DNA from: Hymenobacter sediminis
GTDB lineage: Bacteria > Bacteroidota > Bacteroidia > Cytophagales > Hymenobacteraceae
NCBI RefSeq assembly: GCF_003231285.1
Contig: NZ_QKNS01000001.1
Span: forward strand, 1,302,001 to 1,366,000
Length of the DNA stretch: 64,000 bases
Reading direction: 5' to 3'
The position numbers and the translations under genes were made by a program. Each line of letters starts with the position of its first letter. Within the stretch, counting starts at the first letter, position 1. Of the stretch, positions 1 through 9,782 are shown one piece after another. Below the pieces are notes generated by a model. It had not been told where the DNA came from, made no database searches, and saw nothing but the letters and a program-made list of their open reading frames with translations.

Positions 1-2
1 AA

Positions 3-1058
3 ACTGGTATCGAGCTGAGCTTTTTAAAGCGTCGGGTAGCAGGGGCCATAACTTACTACAAGCAAAACAGTAAGGATCAGACAATTCCCACTCAAGTATC
101 TCGTGCATCCGGTTATTCTACAAACTTGATCAACACAGGTGAGGTAGAGAACCGTGGCGTTGAGATTGACTTAAATCTTACACCAATTCGTTTGGACAAC
201 GGTCTGACATGGACAGTAGGTGGTAACTTCAACTACAATGCTAACAAGGTTGTTGCACTACCTGGAGGACTAACTCAATTAGCATTGTCAACTGGGGGTA
301 ACGCCCAAGTATATGCGATTGTGGGGCAGCCTTTTCCAATTTTACGGGGCTCATATTACGAACGTACTCCGGATAACCTTGTCGTAATGGCTCCAACGCG
401 TAATACTTACGACCCAACAGGTGACCCAACACAGTACTATTATCCTGTCAAAGCGGGCGATCTGAAAACATTTGGCAACACTCAGCCTAAATACAGATAT
501 GGCTTTAACACCTCATTTACATTCAAAGGAATCACTTTGGCTGGGCAGGGGGAACTTCGTACAGGCTATGTAGTGTATAATTCAATAGGAGAGGATCTTG
601 ACTTTACTGGTAGTGGCGCTCGTAGTGTGATGTACGATCGGCAGAATTTTGTTTACCCTAACTCTGCTATTCCTCAGACGGACGCAAGCGGTAATGTTAC
701 TTATGTGCGGAATACATCAGGTCTGACTCCAGGTGGCGCAGAATTCTGGGCCCAGAATTCTACTTGGAACCGGACAGTAGCTGAGAACTACGTCACTTCT
801 GGTAAATTCTTTAAAATTCGTGAAGTGTCTTTAGCTTACGCTTTGCCAACCTCTATTGTGTCAAAGATTGGACTAGTAAAAGGGGCGTCAGTGAACGTAT
901 TTGGTCGTAATATTTTCACTTGGGTGCCGAAGGAAAATATTTACACTGATCCGGAATTTAGCACTTCTACCAATAACCCTAATGCTATTGGTATCAATTC
1001 CAACCTGAACACTCCTCCGACCAAATTCTACGGAGCAACGCTCAACGTAACTCTCTAA
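3..1058 (+). CDS. SusC/RagA family TonB-dependent outer-membrane receptor, C-terminal part
   Basis: The reading frame is open from base 3 and has no start in the window, so the gene enters from the left and only about 351 C-terminal residues are present. The segment has alternating beta-strand character and the phrase NTGEVENRGVEIDL, typical of the late barrel of SusC proteins, and it ends in an outer-membrane C-terminus (YGATLNVTL). SusC proteins import oligosaccharides or peptides through the outer membrane with energy from TonB; the substrate cannot be read from this part. A SusD lipoprotein starts 15 bases downstream, the usual SusC-SusD pairing. Base composition is visibly more AT-rich than the housekeeping genes nearby. 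Confidence 0.9.
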   Translation, partial: TGIELSFLKRRVAGAITYYKQNSKDQTIPTQVSRASGYSTNLINTGEVENRGVEIDLNLTPIRLDNGLTWTVGGNFNYNANKVVALPGGLTQLALSTGGNAQVYAIVGQPFPILRGSYYERTPDNLVVMAPTRNTYDPTGDPTQYYYPVKAGDLKTFGNTQPKYRYGFNTSFTFKGITLAGQGELRTGYVVYNSIGEDLDFTGSGARSVMYDRQNFVYPNSAIPQTDASGNVTYVRNTSGLTPGGAEFWAQNSTWNRTVAENYVTSGKFFKIREVSLAYALPTSIVSKIGLVKGASVNVFGRNIFTWVPKENIYTDPEFSTSTNNPNAIGINSNLNTPPTKFYGATLNVTL

Positions 1059-1073
1059 GCTGCTTTAATATCC

Positions 1074-2759
1074 ATGAAAATCTTACCACGAGTTCTGTTT
1101 GCGGCCGCACTTACAGCTGCTACAACCAGTTGCGATAATTTTCTCGATATAAACGAGAATCCTAATGCCTTCAGGGAGTCAACAGTAACGCCAGACGTTG
1201 TATTAGCTCAGGCATTGAGTACCACAGCAGCTAACTATACTGGCAACAACCCCAGTTACAATAGTTATGCTAGTTGGGTTGCAGGCTATTGGACTAAGAC
1301 TAATACAGTTAGCGGTTATGGAGAAGAGCAGACTTATAACTATTCTACTTCATATTATGCAGGCTTGTTTGATAATACTTACGATAATCTGAACGACTAT
1401 AATATTATTCAGACTCGTGGTATTGCCAGTGGTTACCCTAATCACGCCGCTATCGCCCGTATTATGAAAGCCTACAACTTTTTGTTGTTGGTTGATCAGT
1501 ATGGTGACATACCATATTCTCAAGCTCTGCAGGGCCAAGGTAATGTGACTCCTAAATATGACAAAGCTGCAGATATCTATAAAGACCTATTGGTGCAGCT
1601 ATCGGGTGCAATCACTGATATTGATGCTGCCGCTAAGGATCAAACTGCGCGTTTGGTAAGCACTGAGGATATAGTGTTTGCTGGCAACATGACTAAATGG
1701 AAGCAGTTTGCTAATAGCTTGAAGCTGCGTATCTTACTACGTGAGTCTCAGACTGGTAATTCTGCTATTGACTCTGATGTTAATACTCAATTAAAAGCTC
1801 TACAAACTGCTCCAGATGGATTTATCACTTCCGATGTAGTAGTTCAGCCTGGTTATGCGCCAAACTCTAATCAGCAAAACCCGCTGTTCAATCGTTATGC
1901 TTATACGGTAGCTGGCACCTCTGCTACTGAGCGTAACTATCAAGTCCCTACTCAGTATGTACTTGATCAATATGTTAACAACAACGACCCACGTGTTTCT
2001 CAGTTGTATACGATGGGCGCTCGTGTTGTCAATGGTGCGACGGTTCGCGAGTACGTAGGTGGTGTGCTGGGAGAAGCATCGCCTCCTGCTACAGGTACAG
2101 CTACAGCTACTACGCGCCAAGCCTCACGCTTCCGTGGGGCAGAAACTACTACTCCTGGTGCGGCAACTCCTGGCGGTATATTCAAAGGCTTAACTGCACC
2201 CACGCCTCTAATGTTGTTATCTGAGCATCTATTCAACAAGGCAGAGGCTGAAACTCGTGGTCTCTTCGATGGTGGTGATGCTACTGCTAAAACAGATTAT
2301 TTAAATGCTGTTAAAGCGTCGTTCGTTTACTTCTACCGTCCCGCTAGCGCTTCATTAGGAGAAATTAATGCTACAACACTTGATGCTGTAACTACAGCGA
2401 CCCCGGGTGTTGCTCAGTATAACACGTTTATATCTACTACTGATGCTAATGGTAGTAACGCTAAGAACCCTTTGGTAAATTTTGATGAGGCGGCAACCAA
2501 TGGCAACCTAGGTAAGCAAGCTATCATTATTTATCAGAAGTACTTGGCATTGAACTCAATTGCAAGCGTTGAAGCTTGGGATGACTATCGGCGTACTGGC
2601 TTACCCCGTTTTCCAGCTTCTATCCAGTCAGCATCTGCTCGTCCGGATAAGTTGCCTACTCGATTGTTGTACCCTCTAAATGAACTCAGTACTAACTCAG
2701 CAAATGTTCCTGGAGGAATTAATCAGTATAACAAAATATTCTGGGACGTAGTAGACTAA
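1074..2759 (+). CDS. SusD/RagB family nutrient-binding outer-membrane lipoprotein
   Basis: A 561-residue protein with a signal peptide and lipobox (TTSC, lipidated Cys at residue 20) followed by DNFLDINENPN, the hallmark N-terminus of SusD-like proteins. The mature protein is helical and TPR-like in its first half, and it carries the late ASVEAWDDYRRTG phrase seen in the SusD-like_2 subgroup. It should cap the SusC barrel encoded just upstream and help capture the ligand at the cell surface. Residues 325-370 (nt about 2050-2180) form a Thr/Ala/Gly-rich low-complexity insert. The gene ends before a strong palindromic terminator at 2781. Substrate unknown. Confidence 0.92.
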   Translation: MKILPRVLFAAALTAATTSCDNFLDINENPNAFRESTVTPDVVLAQALSTTAANYTGNNPSYNSYASWVAGYWTKTNTVSGYGEEQTYNYSTSYYAGLFDNTYDNLNDYNIIQTRGIASGYPNHAAIARIMKAYNFLLLVDQYGDIPYSQALQGQGNVTPKYDKAADIYKDLLVQLSGAITDIDAAAKDQTARLVSTEDIVFAGNMTKWKQFANSLKLRILLRESQTGNSAIDSDVNTQLKALQTAPDGFITSDVVVQPGYAPNSNQQNPLFNRYAYTVAGTSATERNYQVPTQYVLDQYVNNNDPRVSQLYTMGARVVNGATVREYVGGVLGEASPPATGTATATTRQASRFRGAETTTPGAATPGGIFKGLTAPTPLMLLSEHLFNKAEAETRGLFDGGDATAKTDYLNAVKASFVYFYRPASASLGEINATTLDAVTTATPGVAQYNTFISTTDANGSNAKNPLVNFDEAATNGNLGKQAIIIYQKYLALNSIASVEAWDDYRRTGLPRFPASIQSASARPDKLPTRLLYPLNELSTNSANVPGGINQYNKIFWDVVD

Positions 2760-2780
2760 CTAACCCAGATTAGATAAAAT

Positions 2781-2816
2781 CAAAGGGCTGCCTAATTAGG
2801 CAGCCCTTTGATTTTT
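2781..2816 (+). terminator. Terminator of the SusC-SusD pair, probably bidirectional
   Basis: Bases 2781-2810 are a perfect 30-base palindrome (arm CAAAGGGCTGCC) followed by ATTTTTG. On the minus strand the arm is followed by ATTTTATC, so it can also serve prfB, which converges from the right and ends at 2851. Confidence 0.85.
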
Positions 2817-2850
2817 GTAAAACATCATATCAACAGATACAACAACGCCA

Positions 2851-3928
2851 CTAACTCTGCATCAAATAGCCTTTGATATACTCATCAAGGTCTCCATCCA
2901 GCACATTTTGCACATCGGTGCGCTCGATGCCGGTGCGGAGGTCTTTGATGAGTTTGTAGGGATGGAGCACGTAGTTACGGATCTGGGAGCCGAAATCAAT
3001 GCGCTTTTTGCCGGCTTCTACTGCGGCACGCGCTTCGTTGCGCTTATCCAGCTCTATCTGGTAGAGACGAGACTTGAGCATGCGTAAGGCGTGTTCCTTA
3101 TTCATCAGCTGGCTCCGTTCAATCTGAACAGCGATGATGATGCCGGATGGGGCGTGGGTAAGGCGCACGGCTGTTTCTACCTTGTTCACGTTCTGTCCGC
3201 CTGCCCCACCAGCGCGGAACGTATCCCAGGAAATGTCGGCCGGGTTAATCTGAATATCGATGGTGTCATCGACAACAGGGTAGGCGAATACAGAGGCAAA
3301 CGAGGTATGACGGCGGCCGCTGCTGTCAAAGGGCGAAATGCGTACGAGGCGGTGTACCCCAATTTCGCTTTTCAGGTAGCCATAGGCAAAGGGTCCATCA
3401 ATTTCCAGCGAGGCCGACTTGATGCCGGCTCCTTCACCAGGTTGATAGCTAACCTGCCGTACCGTAAAGCCGTGTTTTTCGCCCCACATGATGTACATGC
3501 GCATGAGCATCTCGGCCCAGTCCTGGCTTTCAGTACCACCAGCACCGGGATTAATATCCAGGATGGCCGATAACTGATCTTCCTCGTCGGAGAGCATGCG
3601 TTTGAATTCGAGCTGTTCCACTGCCTGTTGAGCGGCCTCAAATTCCTGCTGCATTTCCGCCTCCTCTACCTCGCCTTCACGATAGAAGTCGTAGAGAACC
3701 TCCACGTCGCCGACAAGCTTCTCGACGGCTTCGTAATCATCCGTCCATACTTTGATGGACTTGATTTCCTTCATAGTGGCCTCTGCTTTCTTCGAGTCGT
3801 CCCAGAAGCCAGGGGCGGTGGTTTGCTGCTCAGTTTCGACTACTTGAGCTTTTCGGGCATCGTAGTCAAAGATACCTCCTCAGGGCCTCAGCGCGGCCCT
3901 TCAATTCCTTCACCTGGTCGTGGGTCAT
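2851..3928 (-). CDS. prfB: Peptide chain release factor 2, programmed +1 frameshift
   Basis: RF2 recognises UGA/UAA stop codons and triggers peptide release. The long frame (from 3867) carries the SPF codon-recognition motif (RISPFDSS) and the catalytic [10 protein letters not shown] motif. No start fits a full-length protein in that frame: the ATG at 3928 opens a 20-codon frame ([20 protein letters not shown]) that stops at TGA 3868-3866, and skipping one base continues as DYDARKAQV into the main frame. The product is then 358 residues, normal for RF2; the ATG at 3774 would give a truncated protein. Regulation is autogenous: low RF2 favours the shift. The gene converges with the SusD gene and lies upstream-to-tail after ilvE. 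Confidence 0.95.
3865..3880 (-). promoter_or_regulatory. prfB: Programmed +1 frameshift signal in prfB
   Basis: Read on the minus strand this is AGGAGGTATCTTTGAC: an internal Shine-Dalgarno-like AGGAGG (3880-3875), three bases, the slippery CTT codon (3871-3869), the in-frame TGA stop and a following C. Elements and spacing match the classical prfB shift site. It is notable because this genome otherwise shows little use of Shine-Dalgarno sequences at start codons. Confidence 0.96.
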
Positions 3929-4041
3929 GGAAAAAAGAATGAATGATAAAACGAGAATATGCTCAGCCCAATTTCACTGCTGTGGCCTGACAAAGGTCAG
4001 CATAAATAAGTAGGGTAGGGCCTTCGGGGAAATTAGAGTGA

Positions 4042-4083
4042 AAAACAAACGGACGACGCCATAAGGCATCGTCCGTTTGTTTT
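4042..4083 (-). terminator. Terminator of ilvE
   Basis: Long stem with arms AAACAAACGGACGA / TCGTCCGTTTGTTT around GCC-ATAA-GGC, one mismatch; on the minus strand it ends in GTTTGTTTTTCAC. It lies 22 bases past the ilvE stop codon. Confidence 0.8.
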
Positions 4084-4105
4084 GCGGTAAGCAGGAGGTA
4101 GGCGT

Positions 4106-5170
4106 TTAGATGCGCACCATCCACTCGTGGGTATCTGGTGCTTCGCCGCTGCGAATAGCTGCAAGCGCAGCGGATACGCGGTGGGAGAAGGCATCGGCTG
4201 GAGGAGTAGGGAGGGTGTAATCCTGACCCTGGTAGCCAATAACTGCAATAGGAGCAATGGTGGCCGCGGTGCCTACCCCAAAAGCTTCCTGCAAAGTGCC
4301 ATTGGCTTGGGCAGCCAGAATTTCCAAGGCAGATACTTTCCGCTCTTCTACAGTCATGCCCCAGTCGCGGGCCAGCTGCAGCACGCTCCGCCGGGTGATG
4401 CCGTCTAGAATAGAAGTGCTGAGGGCCGGCGTAACAACGCGGTTGTTGATAACAAACATGGCATTCATGGTACCTGACTCCTCCACATACTTGTGTTCCG
4501 AAGCGTCAGTCCAGATGAGTTGGTTGTAGCCCTCTTGCTGAGCTAGCTTGGTGGGGTACATGGCCGCACCGTAGTTACCCGCGTTCTTTGCAAATCCCGC
4601 GCCGCCCTCAGCTGAGCGCACATATTTCTCCTCGAAACGTACCCGCAGCGGCTTGTTATAGTACAGACCGACCGGGCAGGTAATAATCATGAAGCGGTAA
4701 GATTCGGAAGGACGCACACCCAGCAGACCATCCGTTGCAAACATGAACGGGCGGATATAAAGCGCGCTACCTGGGAAGTTGGGCACCCACTCCGCATCCA
4801 GCCGGATCAACTGGCTCAGACCCTGCATGAAGATTTCCTCGGGCACGGCGGGCATGCACATCCGCTCAGCGGAAAGGTTCAGGCGGTTGAGGTTGTCGTA
4901 GGGACGAAAGATGAAGATTTCGTTCTGCTGATTTTTGTAGGCCTTCATGCCTTCAAAAATGGCCTGGCCGTAGTGGAGGGCTGAGTTGGCCGGACTAACA
5001 GGCATATCGCCGTATGGCAGAATCTGGGGCTCCTGCCACTCGCCGTTGTGGTAATCTACCACCAGCATGTGGTCAGAAAACGTTTTGCCAAACTCAAGCT
5101 GATCGAAATCAACTTCAGCTAGCCGCGAAGCGGAAGTCCGCTGCGTAGGAATGGATAGGGTAGCAAGCAT
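4106..5170 (-). CDS. ilvE: Branched-chain amino acid aminotransferase
   Basis: A fold-type IV PLP aminotransferase that interconverts Leu/Ile/Val and their 2-oxo acids with glutamate as amino donor; cytoplasmic. The PLP-lysine motif is FAKNAGNYGA (about residue 195), followed by YNQLIWTDA and EESGTMNAMFV as in the long BCAT2-like subgroup. LSTSILDGITRRSVL is the usual late signature. I choose the ATG at 5170 (MLATLSIPTQ, 354 residues, family length); an in-frame ATG at 5206 would add a cysteine-rich 12-residue extension with no support. Monocistronic by position, with its own terminator. The lysine, glycine loop and length make the call firm. Confidence 0.93.
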   Translation of the reverse strand: MLATLSIPTQRTSASRLAEVDFDQLEFGKTFSDHMLVVDYHNGEWQEPQILPYGDMPVSPANSALHYGQAIFEGMKAYKNQQNEIFIFRPYDNLNRLNLSAERMCMPAVPEEIFMQGLSQLIRLDAEWVPNFPGSALYIRPFMFATDGLLGVRPSESYRFMIITCPVGLYYNKPLRVRFEEKYVRSAEGGAGFAKNAGNYGAAMYPTKLAQQEGYNQLIWTDASEHKYVEESGTMNAMFVINNRVVTPALSTSILDGITRRSVLQLARDWGMTVEERKVSALEILAAQANGTLQEAFGVGTAATIAPIAVIGYQGQDYTLPTPPADAFSHRVSAALAAIRSGEAPDTHEWMVRI

Positions 5171-5338
5171 GAGGAGTGGGGTGGGAAAAGGGTAACAAAT
5201 ACACAAGATGAGCTTGGAGCCTAAAACGGGCTAAAGCCATTTGTGCTGGGGCGGGAGGGAACAGCAGATAAGAACGAATGTGAAGTAAAGGTGCAGAATT
5301 TCTTCCGAACACTTGTTAGTTTAGCCAAGAGCAGCGGG

Positions 5339-5887
5339 TCACATGCGCGGCTCCCACTTCACTTCTTCAGCTTGCAGCTCGTGCGCCATTTGGCGGCTGA
5401 GCACAAAGAGAAAATCAGATAAGCGGTTCAGATACATTACCACCAAATCAGCCACGAAGGAGTCTTCGCGCAACTGGATAACCAGCCGCTCAGCCCGCCG
5501 ACACACGCAACGAGCTACGTGAGCAAAAGAAACTGACTGGTGGCCGCCGGGCAGAATGAATACCCGCAACTCGGGCAAGCCCTCGTTCATGCGGTCCATT
5601 TCCTGCTCCAGCAAGGTAATGTCTTCCGCATGCAGGTCCGGAATCTTCATCTTGGACTTCTCGGGGTCAGAAGCCAGGGAGGCGCCAATGGTGAAAAGCC
5701 GGTCCTGAATTTCTTTGAGAAGGCCGCGACGACTGACATTTACTTCCTGGTCGCGCACCAAGCCCAAGTAGGAATTTAGCTCATCAACTGTGCCGTAGCA
5801 CTCAATACGAAGGCTGGATTTGGGCACGCGCGTCCCGCCAATAAGCGAGGTAAGGCCCTGGTCGCCGGTTTTGGTGTAGATTTTCAA
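5339..5887 (-). CDS. PduO-type cob(I)alamin adenosyltransferase
   Basis: 182 residues, the normal length of the PduO/MMAB family, which transfers the adenosyl group of ATP to cob(I)alamin to make coenzyme B12. The N-terminal ATP-binding signature KIYTKTGDQGLTSLIGG is complete, as are the later RIECYGTVDELNSYLG and the C-terminal CRRAERLV and LNRLSDFLFVLSR helices. No other cobalamin gene or B12 riboswitch is visible in the window, so the protein probably serves salvage for adenosylcobalamin enzymes elsewhere (for example methylmalonyl-CoA mutase; inference). It lies 92 bases downstream of the ABC ATPase on the same strand. Confidence 0.93.
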   Translation of the reverse strand: MKIYTKTGDQGLTSLIGGTRVPKSSLRIECYGTVDELNSYLGLVRDQEVNVSRRGLLKEIQDRLFTIGASLASDPEKSKMKIPDLHAEDITLLEQEMDRMNEGLPELRVFILPGGHQSVSFAHVARCVCRRAERLVIQLREDSFVADLVVMYLNRLSDFLFVLSRQMAHELQAEEVKWEPRM

Positions 5888-5979
5888 TAGCGAGGCAAAA
5901 ACAGTGGAAAGGAAAGTTGAACTACCAACAACCAGCCCGAAATGTTACCCCTCTGCCCAGGACCAAGTGCCGCTTGTGG

Positions 5980-6699
5980 CTAGTGGTCGGCGAGTTGGTG
6001 CGTAGCCAAGTCGGTATTCTCCACATCCGATTCAATCAGACCGTCGCGCAGGCGTACGATGCGGTGCGCATGCCGGGCAATGTCCTCTTCGTGGGTTACC
6101 ATAATGATGGTGTTGCCTCGCACGTACAAAGCCTCAAACAGCTCCATGATTTCGTGGCTGGTGCGGGTGTCGAGGGCGCCGGTTGGTTCGTCGGCAAGAA
6201 TGATGCTGGGGTTGTTGACCAGCGCCCGGGCAATAGCTACGCGCTGCCGCTGGCCACCGCTCAGCTCATTGGGCTTGTGCATGGCACGCTCAGCAAGGCC
6301 CACATTGCGCAGGGCTTCGCGGGCCATTTCCTGCCGCTCGCTCTTGCCATACCCTGCATAAATGAGGGGTAGGGCCACGTTATCGAGGGCAGTGGCGCGG
6401 GGCAGTAGGTTGAAAGACTGAAATACAAAGCCAATTTCCCGGTTCCGTACGTCGGCTAGCTGGTTATCAGTCATGTTGCTTACATCCTTACCATTGAGGA
6501 TGTAGCGCCCGCCGGAAGGAGTATCTAGGCAACCCACAATGTTCATGAGGGTGGATTTGCCGGATCCTGAAGGGCCCATAAACGCCACGTACTCGCCGCG
6601 CTGAATGGTAATGGACACCGATTGGAGCGCGTGAATTTCCTCAGTTCCCATGCGGTAAACTTTGGAAATATCAGTGGTTTCGATAACAGGATGCAGCAT
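5980..6699 (-). CDS. ABC transporter ATP-binding protein, LolD/MacB type
   Basis: A 239-residue nucleotide-binding domain with Walker [10 protein letters not shown] (about residues 41-49), Q-loop ([11 protein letters not shown]), signature [15 protein letters not shown], Walker [13 protein letters not shown] and switch His (VTHEEDIA). Subtype features ([12 protein letters not shown] at the start, [16 protein letters not shown]) place it with ATPases that drive FtsX-like permeases: MacB, LolD, FtsE. No such permease is in the window; instead a multi-pass TPR protein is encoded 20 bases upstream in the same operon. Either the permease gene is elsewhere or the ATPase works with that neighbour (inference). 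Confidence 0.93.
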   Translation of the reverse strand: MLHPVIETTDISKVYRMGTEEIHALQSVSITIQRGEYVAFMGPSGSGKSTLMNIVGCLDTPSGGRYILNGKDVSNMTDNQLADVRNREIGFVFQSFNLLPRATALDNVALPLIYAGYGKSERQEMAREALRNVGLAERAMHKPNELSGGQRQRVAIARALVNNPSIILADEPTGALDTRTSHEIMELFEALYVRGNTIIMVTHEEDIARHAHRIVRLRDGLIESDVENTDLATHQLADH

Positions 6700-6719
6700 A
6701 ACCAGAAAGGAAGGCCAGG

Positions 6720-9700
6720 TTAGTTCCAGGGAGCAGTGGCTGAGGCGTAAGCTGCCCGACGAGCCGCGTACTCTGTACGAAAGGTAGCGTAATCTGCTGG
6801 GGAAAGCAATGCACCCAGGTGGGCAAGTGGTGCTTCTGCATATTCAGTAAGTCCAACAGGAACTGATGATAGTACATAAGCCTTCAGTAAAACCGCCGAT
6901 TCTGGGTTGTATTCGATGCCCCGGAGTAGGGTGTTGTAAGCGGCTGAGAAGTTGCGCCGACCACTGTAAAAACCTGCTGCTGCCACTACCCCATTCTCCA
7001 CAAAAGGAGCCTCCCGGACCAATTGGGTATACAGTTGCTCGGCCTGTTTGTCTTGCTTAGCGGCCTCGGCCAAGGCGGCCCTGAAATAAAGCTGGTAAAA
7101 CCGGTCAAATCCTTCGAAACGCCCCTGTGCTACCAACTGACGAAGCGCCGGCCACTGCTTGCTTTGGGCATAGGCCTCACCCCGTACCACGTTCCAGCGA
7201 GAAGCGCTTGGAGCGTTAACTGCCGGCGCAAATTGCGCCAGCACCTGCTGAGCAGCTGGAAGCTGGCCTGCCTGAATAGCCCGGGGCAACTGTGCTAGAA
7301 GGGCTTCCGTGCGAAGCGAGGGGGTAGCAATTCGCTGGGCAGCAGGCAATAATTCTGTCGCGGGCAACTCGTCACCGCGCACAACCAGATACTGAACCTG
7401 TAAGGAGTCAGGTGCCTGGGCAGAATATGTACGGAAATCAGGCTCCAGAATGGCCAGTAACCGCCGGGCGGGCTGAATAGAAGCCAGGTCAGAGCCGGTA
7501 GCTGCTTGGCGCGCCACCCGTCGGGCGGAGTCGGGCTGGTTGCTTAGAGCCAGCGCGTAGGCCGCAGCTAGGGTAGCACTAGGCACTCCGTTTTGGCGCG
7601 CTTCCGTCAGGCGGCCAGCTGCTGGGGCAGGCAAGTGCTGGTCGAGCAGCCACAATCCCTGGAGCTGTTGGTAGTAGCCAGTCGCGGGACCTGAGCCAGT
7701 GGCAAGGGGTAGGATGGTAGTTTGGGCCGCTACCGGGCGTCCGCCGTAATGCTGCGTAAAGGCCCGCAGGAAATTCAGCTGATCAAGATAAGAGCCGTTT
7801 TCAGCGTGAGCAGCTAGGTAGGGCAGCAGTTGGAGCAGAGTTGTATCATGGCGCAGGGCGCGGTTCAGCCCATCATGGTACAGATGCGCAAAGCTGGCGG
7901 GCGTAAGAGCCACTGCGGTATCGGGCAGGGGAGAGGGGCTGACTGCTTTATTCGTGAAGCGGTTTAGCAGCAAGGCATTGCTGCGCAGCGCATCGTTGTC
8001 AGACGCCAAGGCCGCTTGAGCCAGCTTGTTTGCCTCTGACCACTGCTGCTGCCGAATGAGGTAGGCGAGATGGTTGGCCTGCAGCACCACGTCATCGGCA
8101 TCCGCAGCCTGGGCCCGGCTCTGGTAGAGAGCTACTGAGTCGGGGAGGGCGGCGCGGGTGTACAGCTGGGCTAGGTCGCCGTTGAGGCGGGCGCTACGAG
8201 GAGCCGCTTTTAGCGCTTCACGCAGGATAGCAAGCCGGTCAAAGAAGTCGCGCGGTTCGTTATAAAGCGCAGCCAAGCGCAGAGAAATGCGCTCGGACGG
8301 CCTCCGGCTCAGGGCCCGGCGCAGGATGTTGATTTCGTTTTGCCGCTGCTGCCGGAAGCGGTACAAAGCGGCCCGTCCCAAGCTGGCCTTGTGGTTGTGC
8401 TGGTCTAGCACGTCACTTTCGGCATAGTAGCGTTCCGCTAACAAGGCTTGGGATAGATCGTCGGGGGTTAGCTCGCTTTGCAGACGGGCAAGGTCGCCCA
8501 GGTTGTTGTAATAGCCGGCTTTTACCTGATCGGCAATGATGAACTGATTGCGCAGCAGCACCAGCCCCAGCAATCCAATACCTAGCCCATACATGGCATA
8601 GAAAGGGAAACGGCGGGGCTCATACACTACCCGGTGCACTGGCAATTTCTGCCGAAGCAGTGGACCAAAGTTCAGCAGCACGTAGAGTAAGAAAGCAAAC
8701 CCCACCGCCAGAAAAGCCACGGCCGTAAAGTCGCGGGCAGCCAGCAGAAGTGGGTCGTTGGCGGTGGCCAAAGCATAGCCAAGAGCACCAGCGGCCACTA
8801 GTACGAGCACCAAATACAGGTGCATCATACCAGGTTGGTAGGGAACCCACGCCTGGTAGGTAGTTGCCCGGCGCCGCAGTCCGAGCCAGCTGATTAGGAC
8901 TGCTGGAAGCAGAAGCACCAGCGGATCAAATTGCCAGCCAGGGAATATTTCTACCTCGCCGTTATTCCAGTAATACAGAAAAAGGGTGCCCAGGTACAGG
9001 CTGCTGGCTAGTATAAATGGCAGCCGTCCAAACCGGCCGGCCGGCGTTTCAGCCTGCGTATTCAGCCATAGCAGACCGTACACATTCTCGAAGGCCACCC
9101 ACAAAACCAGCAGCGCAAAGGCTACCGCCCCACTTACTGTGAAGAAGCCACTTAAGTGCAAGGCCGTCACCTCTGCCGGATTGGGGCTTTGAGTAAACAG
9201 CAGTAGACCTAGCCCCGCAACCAGCACACCGAATACCAGCAGGCGTTTCTCAAACCCAATGTCGGGCCGGAACGCGTGGAAGTAGTAGGCCGGCAGCCCC
9301 AGCACCGCTAAGGCTAGCACCAGGAAATACTGCTGTTCGGCATTGAACACGCCCAGCAAGTCGGCGTTCAACGACATTAGCAGGAAGATGACCAAGGCCA
9401 TTCCGGCTACGAAAGCCGGTCGAGCGAAACCACTTACTACCCCTAAAAAGTATGCAAGACCTACCCCCAGCAGACCTACCAAGGCAAACGCTGCCTCAGA
9501 GCGCAGAAACGGACCGGCCACGTCATACGTCTGCGTAACCAGATACGTGTTGGCTTGTACCGGCCGGGCCTCCAGGCCTATTCGCACAGTAGCTACCGTA
9601 GTAGGTACGGGCGTTAGTTGGGCCACGGGCCGCACCGGCAGCACGGCATCGGCAGCGGTAAAATAGTGCCAGCCGGCTGCGGCCACAGCAAATATAGCGC

Positions 9701-9776
9701 ACAGGGCAAGCAGCAGAAGTGGGCCGCACCACCAACTGGAGCGCGGCGAAACGGCGGGGGTAGCAGGAGCAGGCAC
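6720..9776 (-). CDS. Large polytopic membrane protein with C-terminal TPR-like region
   Basis: A 1018-residue protein of unknown function. The first about 430 residues hold a first membrane helix (about 15-38), an extracytoplasmic segment with beta character (about 40-90), then roughly ten hydrophobic helices. The remaining about 580 residues are Ala/Leu/Gln-rich amphipathic helices in tandem pairs, as in degenerate TPR arrays (for example [18 protein letters not shown] and [18 protein letters not shown]). Such a design suggests a membrane scaffold. It starts 6 bases after gatC and ends 20 bases before the ABC ATPase, so the three are probably co-transcribed. I do not recognise a named family. 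Confidence 0.8.
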   Translation of the reverse strand: MPAPATPAVSPRSSWWCGPLLLLALCAIFAVAAAGWHYFTAADAVLPVRPVAQLTPVPTTVATVRIGLEARPVQANTYLVTQTYDVAGPFLRSEAAFALVGLLGVGLAYFLGVVSGFARPAFVAGMALVIFLLMSLNADLLGVFNAEQQYFLVLALAVLGLPAYYFHAFRPDIGFEKRLLVFGVLVAGLGLLLFTQSPNPAEVTALHLSGFFTVSGAVAFALLVLWVAFENVYGLLWLNTQAETPAGRFGRLPFILASSLYLGTLFLYYWNNGEVEIFPGWQFDPLVLLLPAVLISWLGLRRRATTYQAWVPYQPGMMHLYLVLVLVAAGALGYALATANDPLLLAARDFTAVAFLAVGFAFLLYVLLNFGPLLRQKLPVHRVVYEPRRFPFYAMYGLGIGLLGLVLLRNQFIIADQVKAGYYNNLGDLARLQSELTPDDLSQALLAERYYAESDVLDQHNHKASLGRAALYRFRQQRQNEINILRRALSRRPSERISLRLAALYNEPRDFFDRLAILREALKAAPRSARLNGDLAQLYTRAALPDSVALYQSRAQAADADDVVLQANHLAYLIRQQQWSEANKLAQAALASDNDALRSNALLLNRFTNKAVSPSPLPDTAVALTPASFAHLYHDGLNRALRHDTTLLQLLPYLAAHAENGSYLDQLNFLRAFTQHYGGRPVAAQTTILPLATGSGPATGYYQQLQGLWLLDQHLPAPAAGRLTEARQNGVPSATLAAAYALALSNQPDSARRVARQAATGSDLASIQPARRLLAILEPDFRTYSAQAPDSLQVQYLVVRGDELPATELLPAAQRIATPSLRTEALLAQLPRAIQAGQLPAAQQVLAQFAPAVNAPSASRWNVVRGEAYAQSKQWPALRQLVAQGRFEGFDRFYQLYFRAALAEAAKQDKQAEQLYTQLVREAPFVENGVVAAAGFYSGRRNFSAAYNTLLRGIEYNPESAVLLKAYVLSSVPVGLTEYAEAPLAHLGALLSPADYATFRTEYAARRAAYASATAPWN

Positions 9777-9782
9777 CAGTGG

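Noticed and set aside
3091..3573. Plus-strand frame of 160 codons inside prfB
   Set aside because: Covers the SPF and GGQ regions of RF2 on the opposite strand; no independent support.
3775..3928. prfB read as a truncated or frameshifted pseudogene
   Set aside because: The frame change coincides exactly with the AGGAGG...CTTTGAC recoding signal, so it is programmed.
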